Shown: positions 44,418 to 52,474 of the stretch, in pieces | Position numbering within the stretch: the stretch's first letter is position 1 | Layout of the letters: each line of letters begins with the position of its first letter | Assembly: GCA_009786025.1 (NCBI GenBank) | Contig: WQUA01000003.1 | Coordinates: forward strand, 33,644-97,643 | Direction: 5' to 3' | Source: Pseudomonadota bacterium | Lineage (GTDB): Bacteria; Pseudomonadota; Gammaproteobacteria; Burkholderiales; Casimicrobiaceae | Length of the DNA: 64,000 bases | Notes under the pieces: model-generated | Databases searched by the model: none | What the model saw: only the letters and a program-made list of their open reading frames with translations | What the model was told of the DNA's origin: nothing | Translations under genes and position numbers: made by a program

Positions 44418-44864
44418 TCACTGCGCCTCGTGCAGTAAAAAAGGTGGCAGCACCGTAAGGTCTATGCCTTCTTCGGCGAGCGCCTCGACATCTTCTGGTG
44501 TGGCCTGGCCGCGAATCGGGCGCGTCGGAATTTCGCGATAATGAATTTTGCGCGCTTCTTCGGGAAATCGTTCGCCGACGTTTTCGGTCGTCTGCACCAT
44601 CTCGCGCAGTTTCAACAAAAAATCTGACGGGGTATGGGTGGAAACGTTCTGGAGTCCCTGCGCGGAAATCATTTCTTCTGCGGCATCGGATACCGATTCG
44701 CGCGATGTTCGCACTTTGGCGGACGGCCGCTTCTCGATCTGCGCATCGTCGCAGATCGGGCAGCGCACTTGGCCAGCATCGCGCTGCGCGTTAAACGCAG
44801 CAGCGGAGGCGAACCAGCCTTCAAAAGTGTGTTGATGACGGCAGATGAGGTCGTAGATAATCAT
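44418..44864 (-). CDS. DUF1178 zinc-ribbon protein
   Basis: 148 residues from the ATG at 44862-44864. The opening MIIYDLICRHQHTFEGWFAS and the CPICDD motif (with C8, C36, C39 as likely metal ligands) are the DUF1178 hallmark; the end ARKIHYREIPTRPIRGQA is conserved in the family. Function unknown. The frame is open further upstream to 44993 but shows no family similarity there. Confidence 0.85.
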   Translation of the reverse strand: MIIYDLICRHQHTFEGWFASAAAFNAQRDAGQVRCPICDDAQIEKRPSAKVRTSRESVSDAAEEMISAQGLQNVSTHTPSDFLLKLREMVQTTENVGERFPEEARKIHYREIPTRPIRGQATPEDVEALAEEGIDLTVLPPFLLHEAQ

Positions 44865-45124
44865 GAAAGCAAACCATAAGCGCAACCAGAAAAATAGATG
44901 TCTTGGCGTTGTTTGTTCATTGTCGCACGAATTTACTGTCATATGGCAAATCACGCACCCCTTTCCACCGCATAGAAAGCAAAGAACGTACAAAAAAGCG
45001 TTGAACCCTCGATATTATTTCTTGCCTTAGGAGCCTCCGTATAGCGCCCTCTGCTCGTCATCCTGTGCAAAATCGCAGGATGACGGAGAGCGTTTTGCAA
45101 AGGTTTCTAAAACCTGTCCTGATT

Positions 45125-46273
45125 TTAAATCTCTTCGGCATGTCCTCTCGCCTGGCTTTTTCTACGTTCCGTACTTTCTTTTACGGTCTCTTTGTTTCCC
45201 CGACCTTCTTCATTTGCCTGCCATATTACAGAAAACAACTTTTCCTGCGCCAGCAACCGACGAACCGGCGTCGGCAAGGCACATTGACGGGCTTCGGTTA
45301 GCGATAGAAAGCGCGCTTCTTCCCGCGCCGCAGCGTTGCGCAGGCGACCGCGCACGGTGACCAGAACCGGCGTGATATGTAAGGTTCGATGCGTCAATTT
45401 GTGAACCATGACAGGTCGGGCGGTTTTTGCAACCAACGTCAGCCCCCAGCGCGCCCGGATCAGCGCGGCAAGGTTGTCGTCAGCATTGCATTCGGGGAAG
45501 CTCCACAAGCCGGACCAGATGCCCCGATTCGCGCGTGCTTCAAGCAAAACGCGACCGTTCCGGCGCAAAATCAGCAGGCAAAGATCGCAGCGTGTCGGCG
45601 CTTTGCCGGAACGCGGCGTCGGCAGTTCGTGAACACGATCTTGCCGATAAGCAACGCAATCGGCACGCAGCGGGCATTGTGCGCACTGTGGTTTGTTGCG
45701 CGTGCAGATTTGCGCGCCGAGATCCATCAACCCCTGTGTGTACGCTTCGAGATATTGCTTGGGCAATAATCGCTCGGCGAGTGTCCACAATGTTTTTTCG
45801 ACTGCGGGCAATCCCGGAAATCCTTCAACGCCATGATGGCGCGCGAGAAGGCGACGCACGTTGCCGTCGAGAATCGCAGCGCGACGACCAAACGCGAAAA
45901 CAGCGATGGCAGCGGCTGTTGAGCGGCCAACGCCGGGTAAAGCCATCAACTGTTCTTGCGTATCGGGGAAAACGCCGTCGTAGTCGTTAACGACTGTTTG
46001 TGCCGCTGCGTGCAAATGGTGCGCGCGTCGGTAATAACCCAGCCCCGACCAACGTTCGAGCACACGCGCCAATGGCGCTGTCGCCAACGCCTGCACCGTC
46101 GGGAAACTCTGTACGAAACGTTCATAGTACCCGATCACGGTCGTCACCTGCGTTTGTTGCAGCATGATTTCGGAGAGCCATATCCGGTAAACATCACGGG
46201 TGTTTTGCCAGGGCAGATGATGGCGTCCCTGACAACGTTGCCAGGCAATCAGGCGAGAGGCGAAAGCGGACAT
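45125..46273 (-). CDS. mutY: A/G-specific adenine glycosylase MutY
   Basis: Removes adenine mispaired with 8-oxoguanine. 382 residues. HhH-GPD domain with catalytic E35 in LSEIMLQQTQ and D136 in ILDGNVRR (E37 and D138 in E. coli), the helix-hairpin-helix LPGVGRSTAAA, and a 4Fe-4S cluster from C190, C197, C200 and C206. The C-terminal NUDIX-like 8-oxoG recognition domain has GIWSGLWSFPE and HKLTHRTLHITPV. The last 30 residues are a charged tail. Confidence 0.96.
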   Translation of the reverse strand: MSAFASRLIAWQRCQGRHHLPWQNTRDVYRIWLSEIMLQQTQVTTVIGYYERFVQSFPTVQALATAPLARVLERWSGLGYYRRAHHLHAAAQTVVNDYDGVFPDTQEQLMALPGVGRSTAAAIAVFAFGRRAAILDGNVRRLLARHHGVEGFPGLPAVEKTLWTLAERLLPKQYLEAYTQGLMDLGAQICTRNKPQCAQCPLRADCVAYRQDRVHELPTPRSGKAPTRCDLCLLILRRNGRVLLEARANRGIWSGLWSFPECNADDNLAALIRARWGLTLVAKTARPVMVHKLTHRTLHITPVLVTVRGRLRNAAAREEARFLSLTEARQCALPTPVRRLLAQEKLFSVIWQANEEGRGNKETVKESTERRKSQARGHAEEI

Positions 46274-46493
46274 CAGAGGTCAGCCATCAGATATCAGAAA
46301 AACTTCGTCTCATACGGAGACGCGGTACATAATTGTGTCATCCTGCGCGAAGTCGCAGGACGCAGAATCCATAAAAATGCGCCCGCGCTCCCCGTTTTTC
46401 TTCTTCGCGGCTTCGCTTGAGAAATTTTCTTTGTGTTCTTTGCGCTCTTTGCGGTTAATTTTTCTGACCTCTGATCGCTGGCCTCTGAAATCA
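46271..46493. repeat. About 220-bp composite element with inverted terminal repeats
   Basis: Left end CATCAGAGGTCAGCCATCAG and right end CTGACCTCTGATCGCTGGCC are inverted relatives. Inside are GTCATCCTGCGCGAAGTCGC (46337-46356), a TTCTTCGCGGCTTCGCTTGA stretch, and an inverted ACCGCAAAGAGCGCAAAG module (about 46438-46455). The left end abuts the mutY start, the right end the cpoB stop. No reading frame of note. MITE-like in layout. Confidence 0.45.
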
Positions 46494-47312
46494 ACGCAAC
46501 CGTTGTCGGGCTTTGCTCGCCGCGTCTGTCCCCGGGTATTTGGCAATGATGTCCTGCAATGTTCGGCGCGATGCTGCTTTGTCACCCAGTTCGGCTTGCG
46601 CCGACGCGAGGTTCAGCATCGCGTCCGGCGCTTTCGGACTGTCCGGGTATTTTTGCAGTAGTTGCGTCTGCGCGGCAATCGCCGCTTTGTAATCGCGCTG
46701 CGCGAAGCGGGCGTTGCCGATCCAGTATTGCGCTGACGACGCCAGCGGGCTTTGCGGATATGTCGCGGCGAATACCGTGAACGCTGACGCGGCGCCGGCG
46801 TAATCGCCGCGTTTGAACTGCTCCATCGCTGCATCGTAAGCCTTTTGCTCGGTAGCACCATCGTTTGCGTTAGCCGAACTTGCTGATCCGGCAACCGCCG
46901 TCGCCGGATCGATGAGAGCCGTGCCGCCGCCCGGCGCATTGCCGCTCATTGGGCTGCTTGCTTGACTTCCCTCCAGACGGCTCAAACGGCTGTCGAGATC
47001 GGTATAAAGATCGCGCTGCCGTTTCTTCGCTTCGCCCAGTTCGTAGGTCAACACTTCGATTTGTCCACGCAACTGCGCAATGTCGTTGCGAATGCCATCG
47101 AGTTGCGCGGACAACTCCAGCACAGCCTGCGAACGCTGTTCCAGCGCTGTAAGGCGTTCATTCAGTTGCGTTTCAAGCTGCGACAAGCGGGTGTTGGTTT
47201 GCTCGATGCGCTTGCGCGCTTCGTTGTCGTCGAACAGCGCATGAGCGTTGAACGACAACGCCAACAACGGCGCCAGCAGCAACGGTGTAACGCGTGAAAT
47301 AAAGCGGCTCAT
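46491..47312 (-). CDS. cpoB: Cell division coordinator CpoB (YbgF)
   Basis: Periplasmic partner of the Tol-Pal system that coordinates outer-membrane constriction with septal peptidoglycan synthesis. 273 residues from the ATG at 47310-47312: a signal peptide (to about HALF), a coiled-coil region (about 30-110), a low-complexity linker and three TPR repeats (YDAAMEQFKRGDYAGA, SAQYWIGNARFAQRDYKAA and APDAMLNLASAQAELGD). Third gene of tolB-pal-cpoB. Confidence 0.92.
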   Translation of the reverse strand: MSRFISRVTPLLLAPLLALSFNAHALFDDNEARKRIEQTNTRLSQLETQLNERLTALEQRSQAVLELSAQLDGIRNDIAQLRGQIEVLTYELGEAKKRQRDLYTDLDSRLSRLEGSQASSPMSGNAPGGGTALIDPATAVAGSASSANANDGATEQKAYDAAMEQFKRGDYAGAASAFTVFAATYPQSPLASSAQYWIGNARFAQRDYKAAIAAQTQLLQKYPDSPKAPDAMLNLASAQAELGDKAASRRTLQDIIAKYPGTDAASKARQRLR

Positions 47313-47359
47313 GAGCGACCTATTCAACAAAACATTTAACGGGAGCCGTTTTCTTCGGC

Positions 47360-47920
47360 TCATTCTCCGGCATACACAATGTCAACGCGACGATTTTCCG
47401 CCCAGGCGGTTTCGTCATGACCGGGGTTGCGCGGGCTTTCCTTGCCGAAACTGACGGCTTCGATTTGCGCTTCATTCGCTCCCAACAGCACCATCATCCG
47501 CTTGACGGAATCGGCGCGTCTCTGGCCAAGCGCAATGTTGTACTCGTGCGTGCCGCGCTCATCGGTATGTCCCTGTAGCGTCATTCGGGCACCCGGATGA
47601 TTCGCCAGATAGCGGGCGTGCGCTTCAACAAGCGGGCGATACTGCTCTTCGACAACATAACTGTCGAACGCGAAGAAAACGCTGCGTCGCGACAAAATAC
47701 TGCCGGGGTCTTTCAGATCATTGCCTTTACGACTGTTACTATCGACATTGGCGCCGGAAATGTCCGTGCCTTTAGTGCCGCTTGTATCGGCGCCGGAGGA
47801 GTTTATAGGAGTGATGGTTCGATCATCGACCGGCGCGCCTTCATCGTCGGGAGTCGAAGAACAGGCCACCAACGTGACGGCGGTGAAAATAAGAAAACCG
47901 AGTTTCAAAAAGCGAGACAT
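47360..47920 (-). CDS. pal: Peptidoglycan-associated lipoprotein Pal
   Basis: Outer-membrane lipoprotein that binds peptidoglycan and TolB. 186 residues from the ATG at 47918-47920, preceded by GGAGG seven bases upstream. The signal peptide ends in lipobox VTLVAC. The OmpA-like domain has FAFDSYVVEEQYRPLVEAHA and LQGHTDERGTHEYNIALGQR, the diaminopimelate-binding core. The frame opens 10 codons earlier, but the ribosome site favours this start. Confidence 0.96.
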   Translation of the reverse strand: MSRFLKLGFLIFTAVTLVACSSTPDDEGAPVDDRTITPINSSGADTSGTKGTDISGANVDSNSRKGNDLKDPGSILSRRSVFFAFDSYVVEEQYRPLVEAHARYLANHPGARMTLQGHTDERGTHEYNIALGQRRADSVKRMMVLLGANEAQIEAVSFGKESPRNPGHDETAWAENRRVDIVYAGE

Positions 47921-47990
47921 ACAACCTCCATAAAAAAGCGCAATGCGCATGTATTACTGAAAATCAATACCTAAAAACCAACGCACCCGA

Positions 47991-49259
47991 TTAAAGTAAC
48001 GGGCCCCAGGACGGCTCGCGCACTTGTTGCGCCAGCGCGCCGATGCGCTGCCGGATGGCGCCATCAATCGACACCGCGGCCAACACGTTGCGACCGCCGC
48101 TTTGCCCGGAGTAAAGCACATAGCGACCATTGGGCGCGATTGCCGGGCTTTCGTCCATCGGCCCCGGCGTCAGCGCCAGCACTTGCCGCGTCTGAAAATC
48201 CATCGTCGCAATCTGCATGCGGCCATTGTCGCGGCGTACGAACACCATGCCCTTTCCGTCCGGCAACGGTCTCGGCGAAACATTGTAAGCACCTTCCATT
48301 GTCACTCGCTCGACACGACCATCGGCAATCCACAAGCGGTAAATCTGCGGCGTGCCGCCACGATCCGACGCAAACAGCAACGACTGCCCATCCGGCATGA
48401 ACGCCGCTTCGGTGTCGATGCCCGATGAGCTCATCAATCGGCGTGGCTCCCCGCCGCCGCTGGCGGAAATCAGGAAGAGTTGCGAGCCGCCATCGCGCGA
48501 CAGCGTGACAGCGAGTTGTTTGCCGTCGGGCGACCAGGCCGGCGCGCTGTTGCTGCCGCGGAAATTGGCGACCGCCTGACGCTTGCCGTCGATCAGCGAT
48601 TGCACATACACCACCGGCTTTTTGTTTTCAAATGAAACATAAGCGATGCGGCTGCCATCCGGCGAAAAACGCGGCGAAATCAGTGGGTCTTTCGAGGAAA
48701 CGATCGTCTGCGGATTATCGCCGTCAGCGTCGGCAACCTGTAGCTGGTGTTGCGATCCCTGTTGCGTGATGTACGCAATGCGCGTCGAAAAAACACCAGG
48801 TTCTCCGGTGAGTTTTTCGTAGATCACGTCAGCAATCCGGTGCGCAGTAGCGCGGAACTGCTGCTGCGTGACCGTATAAATCATGTTGGCAAGCGTTTGC
48901 TGCTTGACCGCATCGACCAGCGCAAAACGCACTTCGACCTTGCCGTCCGCCAACGGCCGCATGCTGCCGACGACCACGGCGTCGGCACCGCGCGTCCGAA
49001 AGAGGCTGATGTTGACCTCTTCCGCTGCCGCCGGGCGCGGCGTGATAGCGGCGCCGTCGATCTGCCGGAAGCGGCCGGAGCGCGTCAAATCACCGCCGAC
49101 CACACCTGAAATGCCCAGCGGAAAATTCGCCTCGCCAGCAAACGGCACAACGGAAATCGGCATTGCCGCGCCGGCGCCACCAATAATTTCAATCGTCAGC
49201 TGCGCGCGCACGCTCAACGCCGCCAACAGCAGCATACCGACGATGACCATCCTGCTCAT
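47991..49259 (-). CDS. tolB: Tol-Pal system beta-propeller protein TolB
   Basis: Periplasmic protein linking Pal to the inner-membrane Tol complex. About 422 residues from the ATG at 49257-49259; a signal peptide (to about VRAQ), an N-terminal domain (LTRSGRFRQID, RGADAVVVGSM) and a six-bladed propeller with repeats such as PRFSPDGSRIAYVSF, PAWSPDGKQLAVTLS and AAFMPDGQSLLFASD. Upstream tolQ, tolR and tolA, usually adjacent, are missing from the window. Confidence 0.95.
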   Translation of the reverse strand: MSRMVIVGMLLLAALSVRAQLTIEIIGGAGAAMPISVVPFAGEANFPLGISGVVGGDLTRSGRFRQIDGAAITPRPAAAEEVNISLFRTRGADAVVVGSMRPLADGKVEVRFALVDAVKQQTLANMIYTVTQQQFRATAHRIADVIYEKLTGEPGVFSTRIAYITQQGSQHQLQVADADGDNPQTIVSSKDPLISPRFSPDGSRIAYVSFENKKPVVYVQSLIDGKRQAVANFRGSNSAPAWSPDGKQLAVTLSRDGGSQLFLISASGGGEPRRLMSSSGIDTEAAFMPDGQSLLFASDRGGTPQIYRLWIADGRVERVTMEGAYNVSPRPLPDGKGMVFVRRDNGRMQIATMDFQTRQVLALTPGPMDESPAIAPNGRYVLYSGQSGGRNVLAAVSIDGAIRQRIGALAQQVREPSWGPLL

Positions 49260-49721
49260 CCGCCGTAAAAAACAGCACCGTAAAATTTCGCGATGTTTCA
49301 AAAAACACTCCACAACAAAACCTGCCAATGTTTATTTTCTCCTGCGCTTCGACTCGGCTCTTTAGTCGAGCCTTATCCGCCTGAAAAACGCCGACGCGCC
49401 AAAGGGCGATTATAACGATTCTTCAGGGTGCAAAACATTTTTGTTCGTAACCTTCCGCTCTTTCATGGGCAATTGTCGCCGCCTGACGACGAAAGCATGC
49501 CTGTTGCCCTACTTTACCCCCCTTCAGTAGCCCAAACACGCGAAGCGCCGCCCGGGCTTGCTCTTTCGCGGGAACGCTCAACCTCCCCGCCCATCGCTCG
49601 CTGGCAGCATTCCCTCGCCGGGGAACATGGAGATAAGACCCGTAGTCAAAATCCATCCTATAATCGCCCCAATACTACCCGCTCAACCCATGGACAGAGA
49701 TCATCGGCTTCAGGCAAACCC
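49260..49721. other. Intergenic region upstream of tolB, no clear gene
   Basis: 462 bp between divergent tolB and the CxxC protein. No tolA remnant was recognised. A perfect TATAAT lies at 49659-49664, 57 bp before the proposed start of the next gene, without a clear -35. A reading frame runs through part of the region in phase with that gene, but its composition (Pro/Ser/Arg-rich) looks non-coding. Confidence 0.45.
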
Positions 49722-50324
49722 GTGGAAAAAACTACTTTTTACCATCTGTATTATTCAGGCATGGAGCTGGAAGATATAGATCCGGCTTGGCGCAAGGAGC
49801 ATGAATCCGATTTTTGCACAAGATGCACACGCATCAAAACAATAAACAAAAAAATTGATATTTCGGTCGTTGGCCGTTTCAATCGAAAGGAGGATATGGC
49901 GATTGCCGGCCATATGCTTATTCCTGGGATAATTTCGGCTCGATTGCTTCTTGCTCTCGGAGATGCTGCATCTCTTGATCTAAATATAGGCGAGATTACT
50001 GAGCTTGGTAACCAGGGGAAAAAGTCAGAAAAATATTTTACATTCACAAGCAGGTATGAATATGTAACTTTGCGGGGCGAAAATCCATCTATCTTTGATG
50101 GGAAACCTGTTCCAGAAGACGAACGGTTTATTGTTTGCCAAGAATGTGGTTTCAAGGCATATCGTGAGCGAAGCCCGTGGTTTTTGACGGAAGATGAACG
50201 CCCACCACACCCCATTTCTTGTACGGATTGGGGATTGCTTCTGAACGAAGAAGCTTATCTTAAAATCAAAGACATGAAGTTAAATAAAGTCAGCGTTCAA
50301 AAAGTAAATGTAAAACCCGCGTAA
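49722..50324 (+). CDS. Double-CxxC protein resembling the double-CXXCG (SitI6-like) family
   Basis: 200 residues from the GTG at 49722. Two cysteine pairs, C32-x-x-C35 and C139-x-x-C142-G, are 107 residues apart, and the first is preceded by an aromatic segment (FYHLYYSGMELED). This matches the layout of the double-CXXCG proteins known mainly from Myxococcus, some of which are immunity proteins. Recognition is by pattern only. No toxin gene is adjacent, so it would be an orphan immunity protein if that is its role. Base composition is A+T-rich against flanking genes, suggesting recent transfer. The frame extends upstream to 49428 but that part looks non-coding. Confidence 0.55.
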   Translation: MEKTTFYHLYYSGMELEDIDPAWRKEHESDFCTRCTRIKTINKKIDISVVGRFNRKEDMAIAGHMLIPGIISARLLLALGDAASLDLNIGEITELGNQGKKSEKYFTFTSRYEYVTLRGENPSIFDGKPVPEDERFIVCQECGFKAYRERSPWFLTEDERPPHPISCTDWGLLLNEEAYLKIKDMKLNKVSVQKVNVKPA

Positions 50325-50345
50325 CTGAGGGCGACTTACCCTCCG

Positions 50346-50433
50346 GCGCGCTTTTTCTTTGCGTTCTTCGTGGTTCCCTTTGCTTTTTGCTTTTTGCTTT
50401 TTGCCTTTTCCTGATTCCTGATCCATGATTCAA
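50346..50433. repeat. Repeat remnants upstream of the rlpA stop
   Basis: Inverted ACCACGAAGAACGCAAAGAA module (50353-50372), three TTTTGCTTTTTGC-like tandem units (about 50377-50404) and TCCTGATTCCTGATCCATGA (50409-50428). Confidence 0.4.
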
Positions 50434-51335
50434 GGCGCGGTCACGAATGTCGTCAGCCCCAGCGCTTCGTTCAAGCGTACAGCCGCTTGTTGCGCATCGG
50501 CGCGTTGCGGGTAAGGTCCGAGGAACACGCGGTATTTGCCGTCGCTGCGCTGCTGGATACGAGCGGTTTCATGCGTGGCGTCGAGAAGCCCTTGAACGTG
50601 CGTCAGAAAGGTGGCGGCGTTGGCAGCGTCGGCAAAAACGCCGAGCTGTACGATGACGCCATTGCCGACGGTTTGCAACGGCGCGTCCGGCGGCGCAGTT
50701 GCGGCGACGGGAGCAACCGGCGCGGCAGGCACGGCGACAAAAGCGCCTGGCAACAGCGTTTCAACTTCGACCTCGCCGGTGCCGTCGGCGGCGATTCCGA
50801 TCCGGTAAGCGGCAGCATAAGAAAGATCAATGAGGCGATCGTGCAGAAATGGGCCACGATCATTGACGCGCACCACGACGCTCTTGCCGTTGGCAACATT
50901 GGTGACGCGCGCGTACGACGGCAACGGCAGCGTCGGATGGGCGGCGCTCATCGCAAACATATCGTAGGTCTCGCCGGTTGAGGTCGGCTGGCCGTGGAAT
51001 TTCCTGCCATACCAGGATGCCGTGCCGCGCGCTTTGTACGGCGCCAATGTGGTCGCCGGGGTGTAGTTGCGCCCCAGTACGGTATAGGGGCGATTGGCGA
51101 AGCGGTGCAGCGGCTCAGCTTTCGGAACGGCGTCGGGAACCGCGTCGAGGTTAACCGTTGTGCTGCCGGGGCCATCGTCCTGATAATAGCCGCCGCCTTT
51201 CTCCCCGACGCTTTTGGGAACGCTCGAACAGGCGGTGAGCGCTATCACCGCCACAAGACAAATCACGCGGAACAAGCTTTGTTCAACAACCCTTTGTTCC
51301 GCGGCGCGTATTTCACAAAAGCGCTGGCAATTCAT
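50430..51335 (-). CDS. rlpA: Septal/rare lipoprotein A, RlpA
   Basis: Outer-membrane lipoprotein of the cell-wall machinery; a lytic transglycosylase in Pseudomonas. 301 residues: signal peptide with lipobox ALTAC (C36), a double-psi beta-barrel domain (about 95-190) with GTASWYGRKFHGQPTSTGE and VRVNDRGPFLHDRLIDLSYA, and a C-terminal SPOR domain (about 225-300) that binds denuded glycan. The catalytic Glu and Asp positions (TSTGE, NDRGPF) are present. It lies 21 bp downstream of rodA in the rod-shape operon. Confidence 0.93.
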   Translation of the reverse strand: MNCQRFCEIRAAEQRVVEQSLFRVICLVAVIALTACSSVPKSVGEKGGGYYQDDGPGSTTVNLDAVPDAVPKAEPLHRFANRPYTVLGRNYTPATTLAPYKARGTASWYGRKFHGQPTSTGETYDMFAMSAAHPTLPLPSYARVTNVANGKSVVVRVNDRGPFLHDRLIDLSYAAAYRIGIAADGTGEVEVETLLPGAFVAVPAAPVAPVAATAPPDAPLQTVGNGVIVQLGVFADAANAATFLTHVQGLLDATHETARIQQRSDGKYRVFLGPYPQRADAQQAAVRLNEALGLTTFVTAP

Positions 51336-51356
51336 AACGTCCTCATGAAATCAAAA

Positions 51357-52457
51357 CTAAGTCGAAACCAGTTTCCGGTGGGTCTGGATGCTCATCAGAA
51401 TACCAATACAGATGAACAGTGAGAACATCGCCGTTCCTCCATAGGAAATAAACGGCAACGGCACACCCACCACCGGCAGAATGCCGCTGACCATCCCCAT
51501 ATTGACCGCGGCGTACGTGAAAAGCATCAACGTGATAGTGCCGGCGAGTAGACGATCAAACAGCGACGACGCATGGCTGGCGATCATCAGCGCGCGCAGC
51601 AGCAATGCCGCGTACAACGCCAGTAGCACGATATTGCCGATCAATCCGAATTCTTCGCCATAAACGGCGAAGATGAAATCGGTGTGGCGTTCGGGCAAAA
51701 AATCGAGGTGCGCTTGCGTACCCTGCATCCAGCCTTTACCGGTCAATCCGCCTGAGCCGATAGCGATCGACGCTTGCAGGGTGTGATAACCTGAGCGCAG
51801 CGGGTCGGCGCCGGGATCGAGGAAAGCAAGCACCCGCTGTTTTTGGTAATCGTGCGCGAACAGCCAGATCGTCGGCACGGTAGCAGCAATCATCAGAAAA
51901 ATAACTTTCCACGACAATCGCGCCAAGTACAGCACGTAAAAACCGGAGGCAGCTACGAGCAACGCCGTTCCCAAATCCGGTTGTCGTTTAATCAACCAAG
52001 CCGGCAACGCGATCAACAACATGGCGATCAAGAAATTGCCGAGATTGATTCGCGCCTCGACTTTCTGGAAATACCAGGCGAGCAGCAGCGGCACCGCCAG
52101 TTTCAATAATTCGGACGGCTGGAAGCGGAAACTGCCCAACGCCAACCAACGCCGCGAGCCGTTCACGCTCACGCCGAACAGCGCTACGGCGACGAGCAAC
52201 AACACGCCGACAAGGTAAAGCGGCAACGCGATCTGAGCCAATCGGTGCGGCGGGATGCTGGCGACGATCCACATCACGATCAGCGCAACGCCGATGCTTT
52301 TCATTTGCTGTATGAAGCGCCCGGTGTCCGGCGCCGACGCCGAAAACAGAACGATGGCGCCGACCGCCAGCAGAAGAAGCACGATAGCCATCAGCGGGCC
52401 GTCGATATGGCGGGTGAAGCGCAGCCAAACGGCAGAAAAATGATCGCGGAGCGGCAT
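51357..52457 (-). CDS. rodA: Rod shape-determining peptidoglycan glycosyltransferase RodA
   Basis: SEDS-family polymerase that makes glycan strands with PBP2 in the elongasome. 366 residues with ten predicted membrane helices. Conserved segments: VNGSRRWLALGSFRFQPSEL, KRQPDLGTALL, the large periplasmic loop with GSGGLTGKGWMQGTQ and PERHTDFIFAVYGEEFGLIG, whose Asp is required in the family, and LPVVGVPLPFISYGG. 17 bp separate it from mrdA. Confidence 0.96.
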   Translation of the reverse strand: MPLRDHFSAVWLRFTRHIDGPLMAIVLLLLAVGAIVLFSASAPDTGRFIQQMKSIGVALIVMWIVASIPPHRLAQIALPLYLVGVLLLVAVALFGVSVNGSRRWLALGSFRFQPSELLKLAVPLLLAWYFQKVEARINLGNFLIAMLLIALPAWLIKRQPDLGTALLVAASGFYVLYLARLSWKVIFLMIAATVPTIWLFAHDYQKQRVLAFLDPGADPLRSGYHTLQASIAIGSGGLTGKGWMQGTQAHLDFLPERHTDFIFAVYGEEFGLIGNIVLLALYAALLLRALMIASHASSLFDRLLAGTITLMLFTYAAVNMGMVSGILPVVGVPLPFISYGGTAMFSLFICIGILMSIQTHRKLVST

Positions 52458-52474
52458 CGTTTATTCGTTCCCGT

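Noticed and set aside
49428..49721. N-terminal extension of the CxxC protein
   Set aside because: Translation is Pro/Ser/Arg-rich without domain character and overlaps the tolB upstream region; the GTG at 49722 fits the coding part better.
50377..50404. Possible CRISPR or tandem array (TTTTTGCTTTTTGC units)
   Set aside because: Only about three 7-nt units with no spacers; a simple low-complexity tract.
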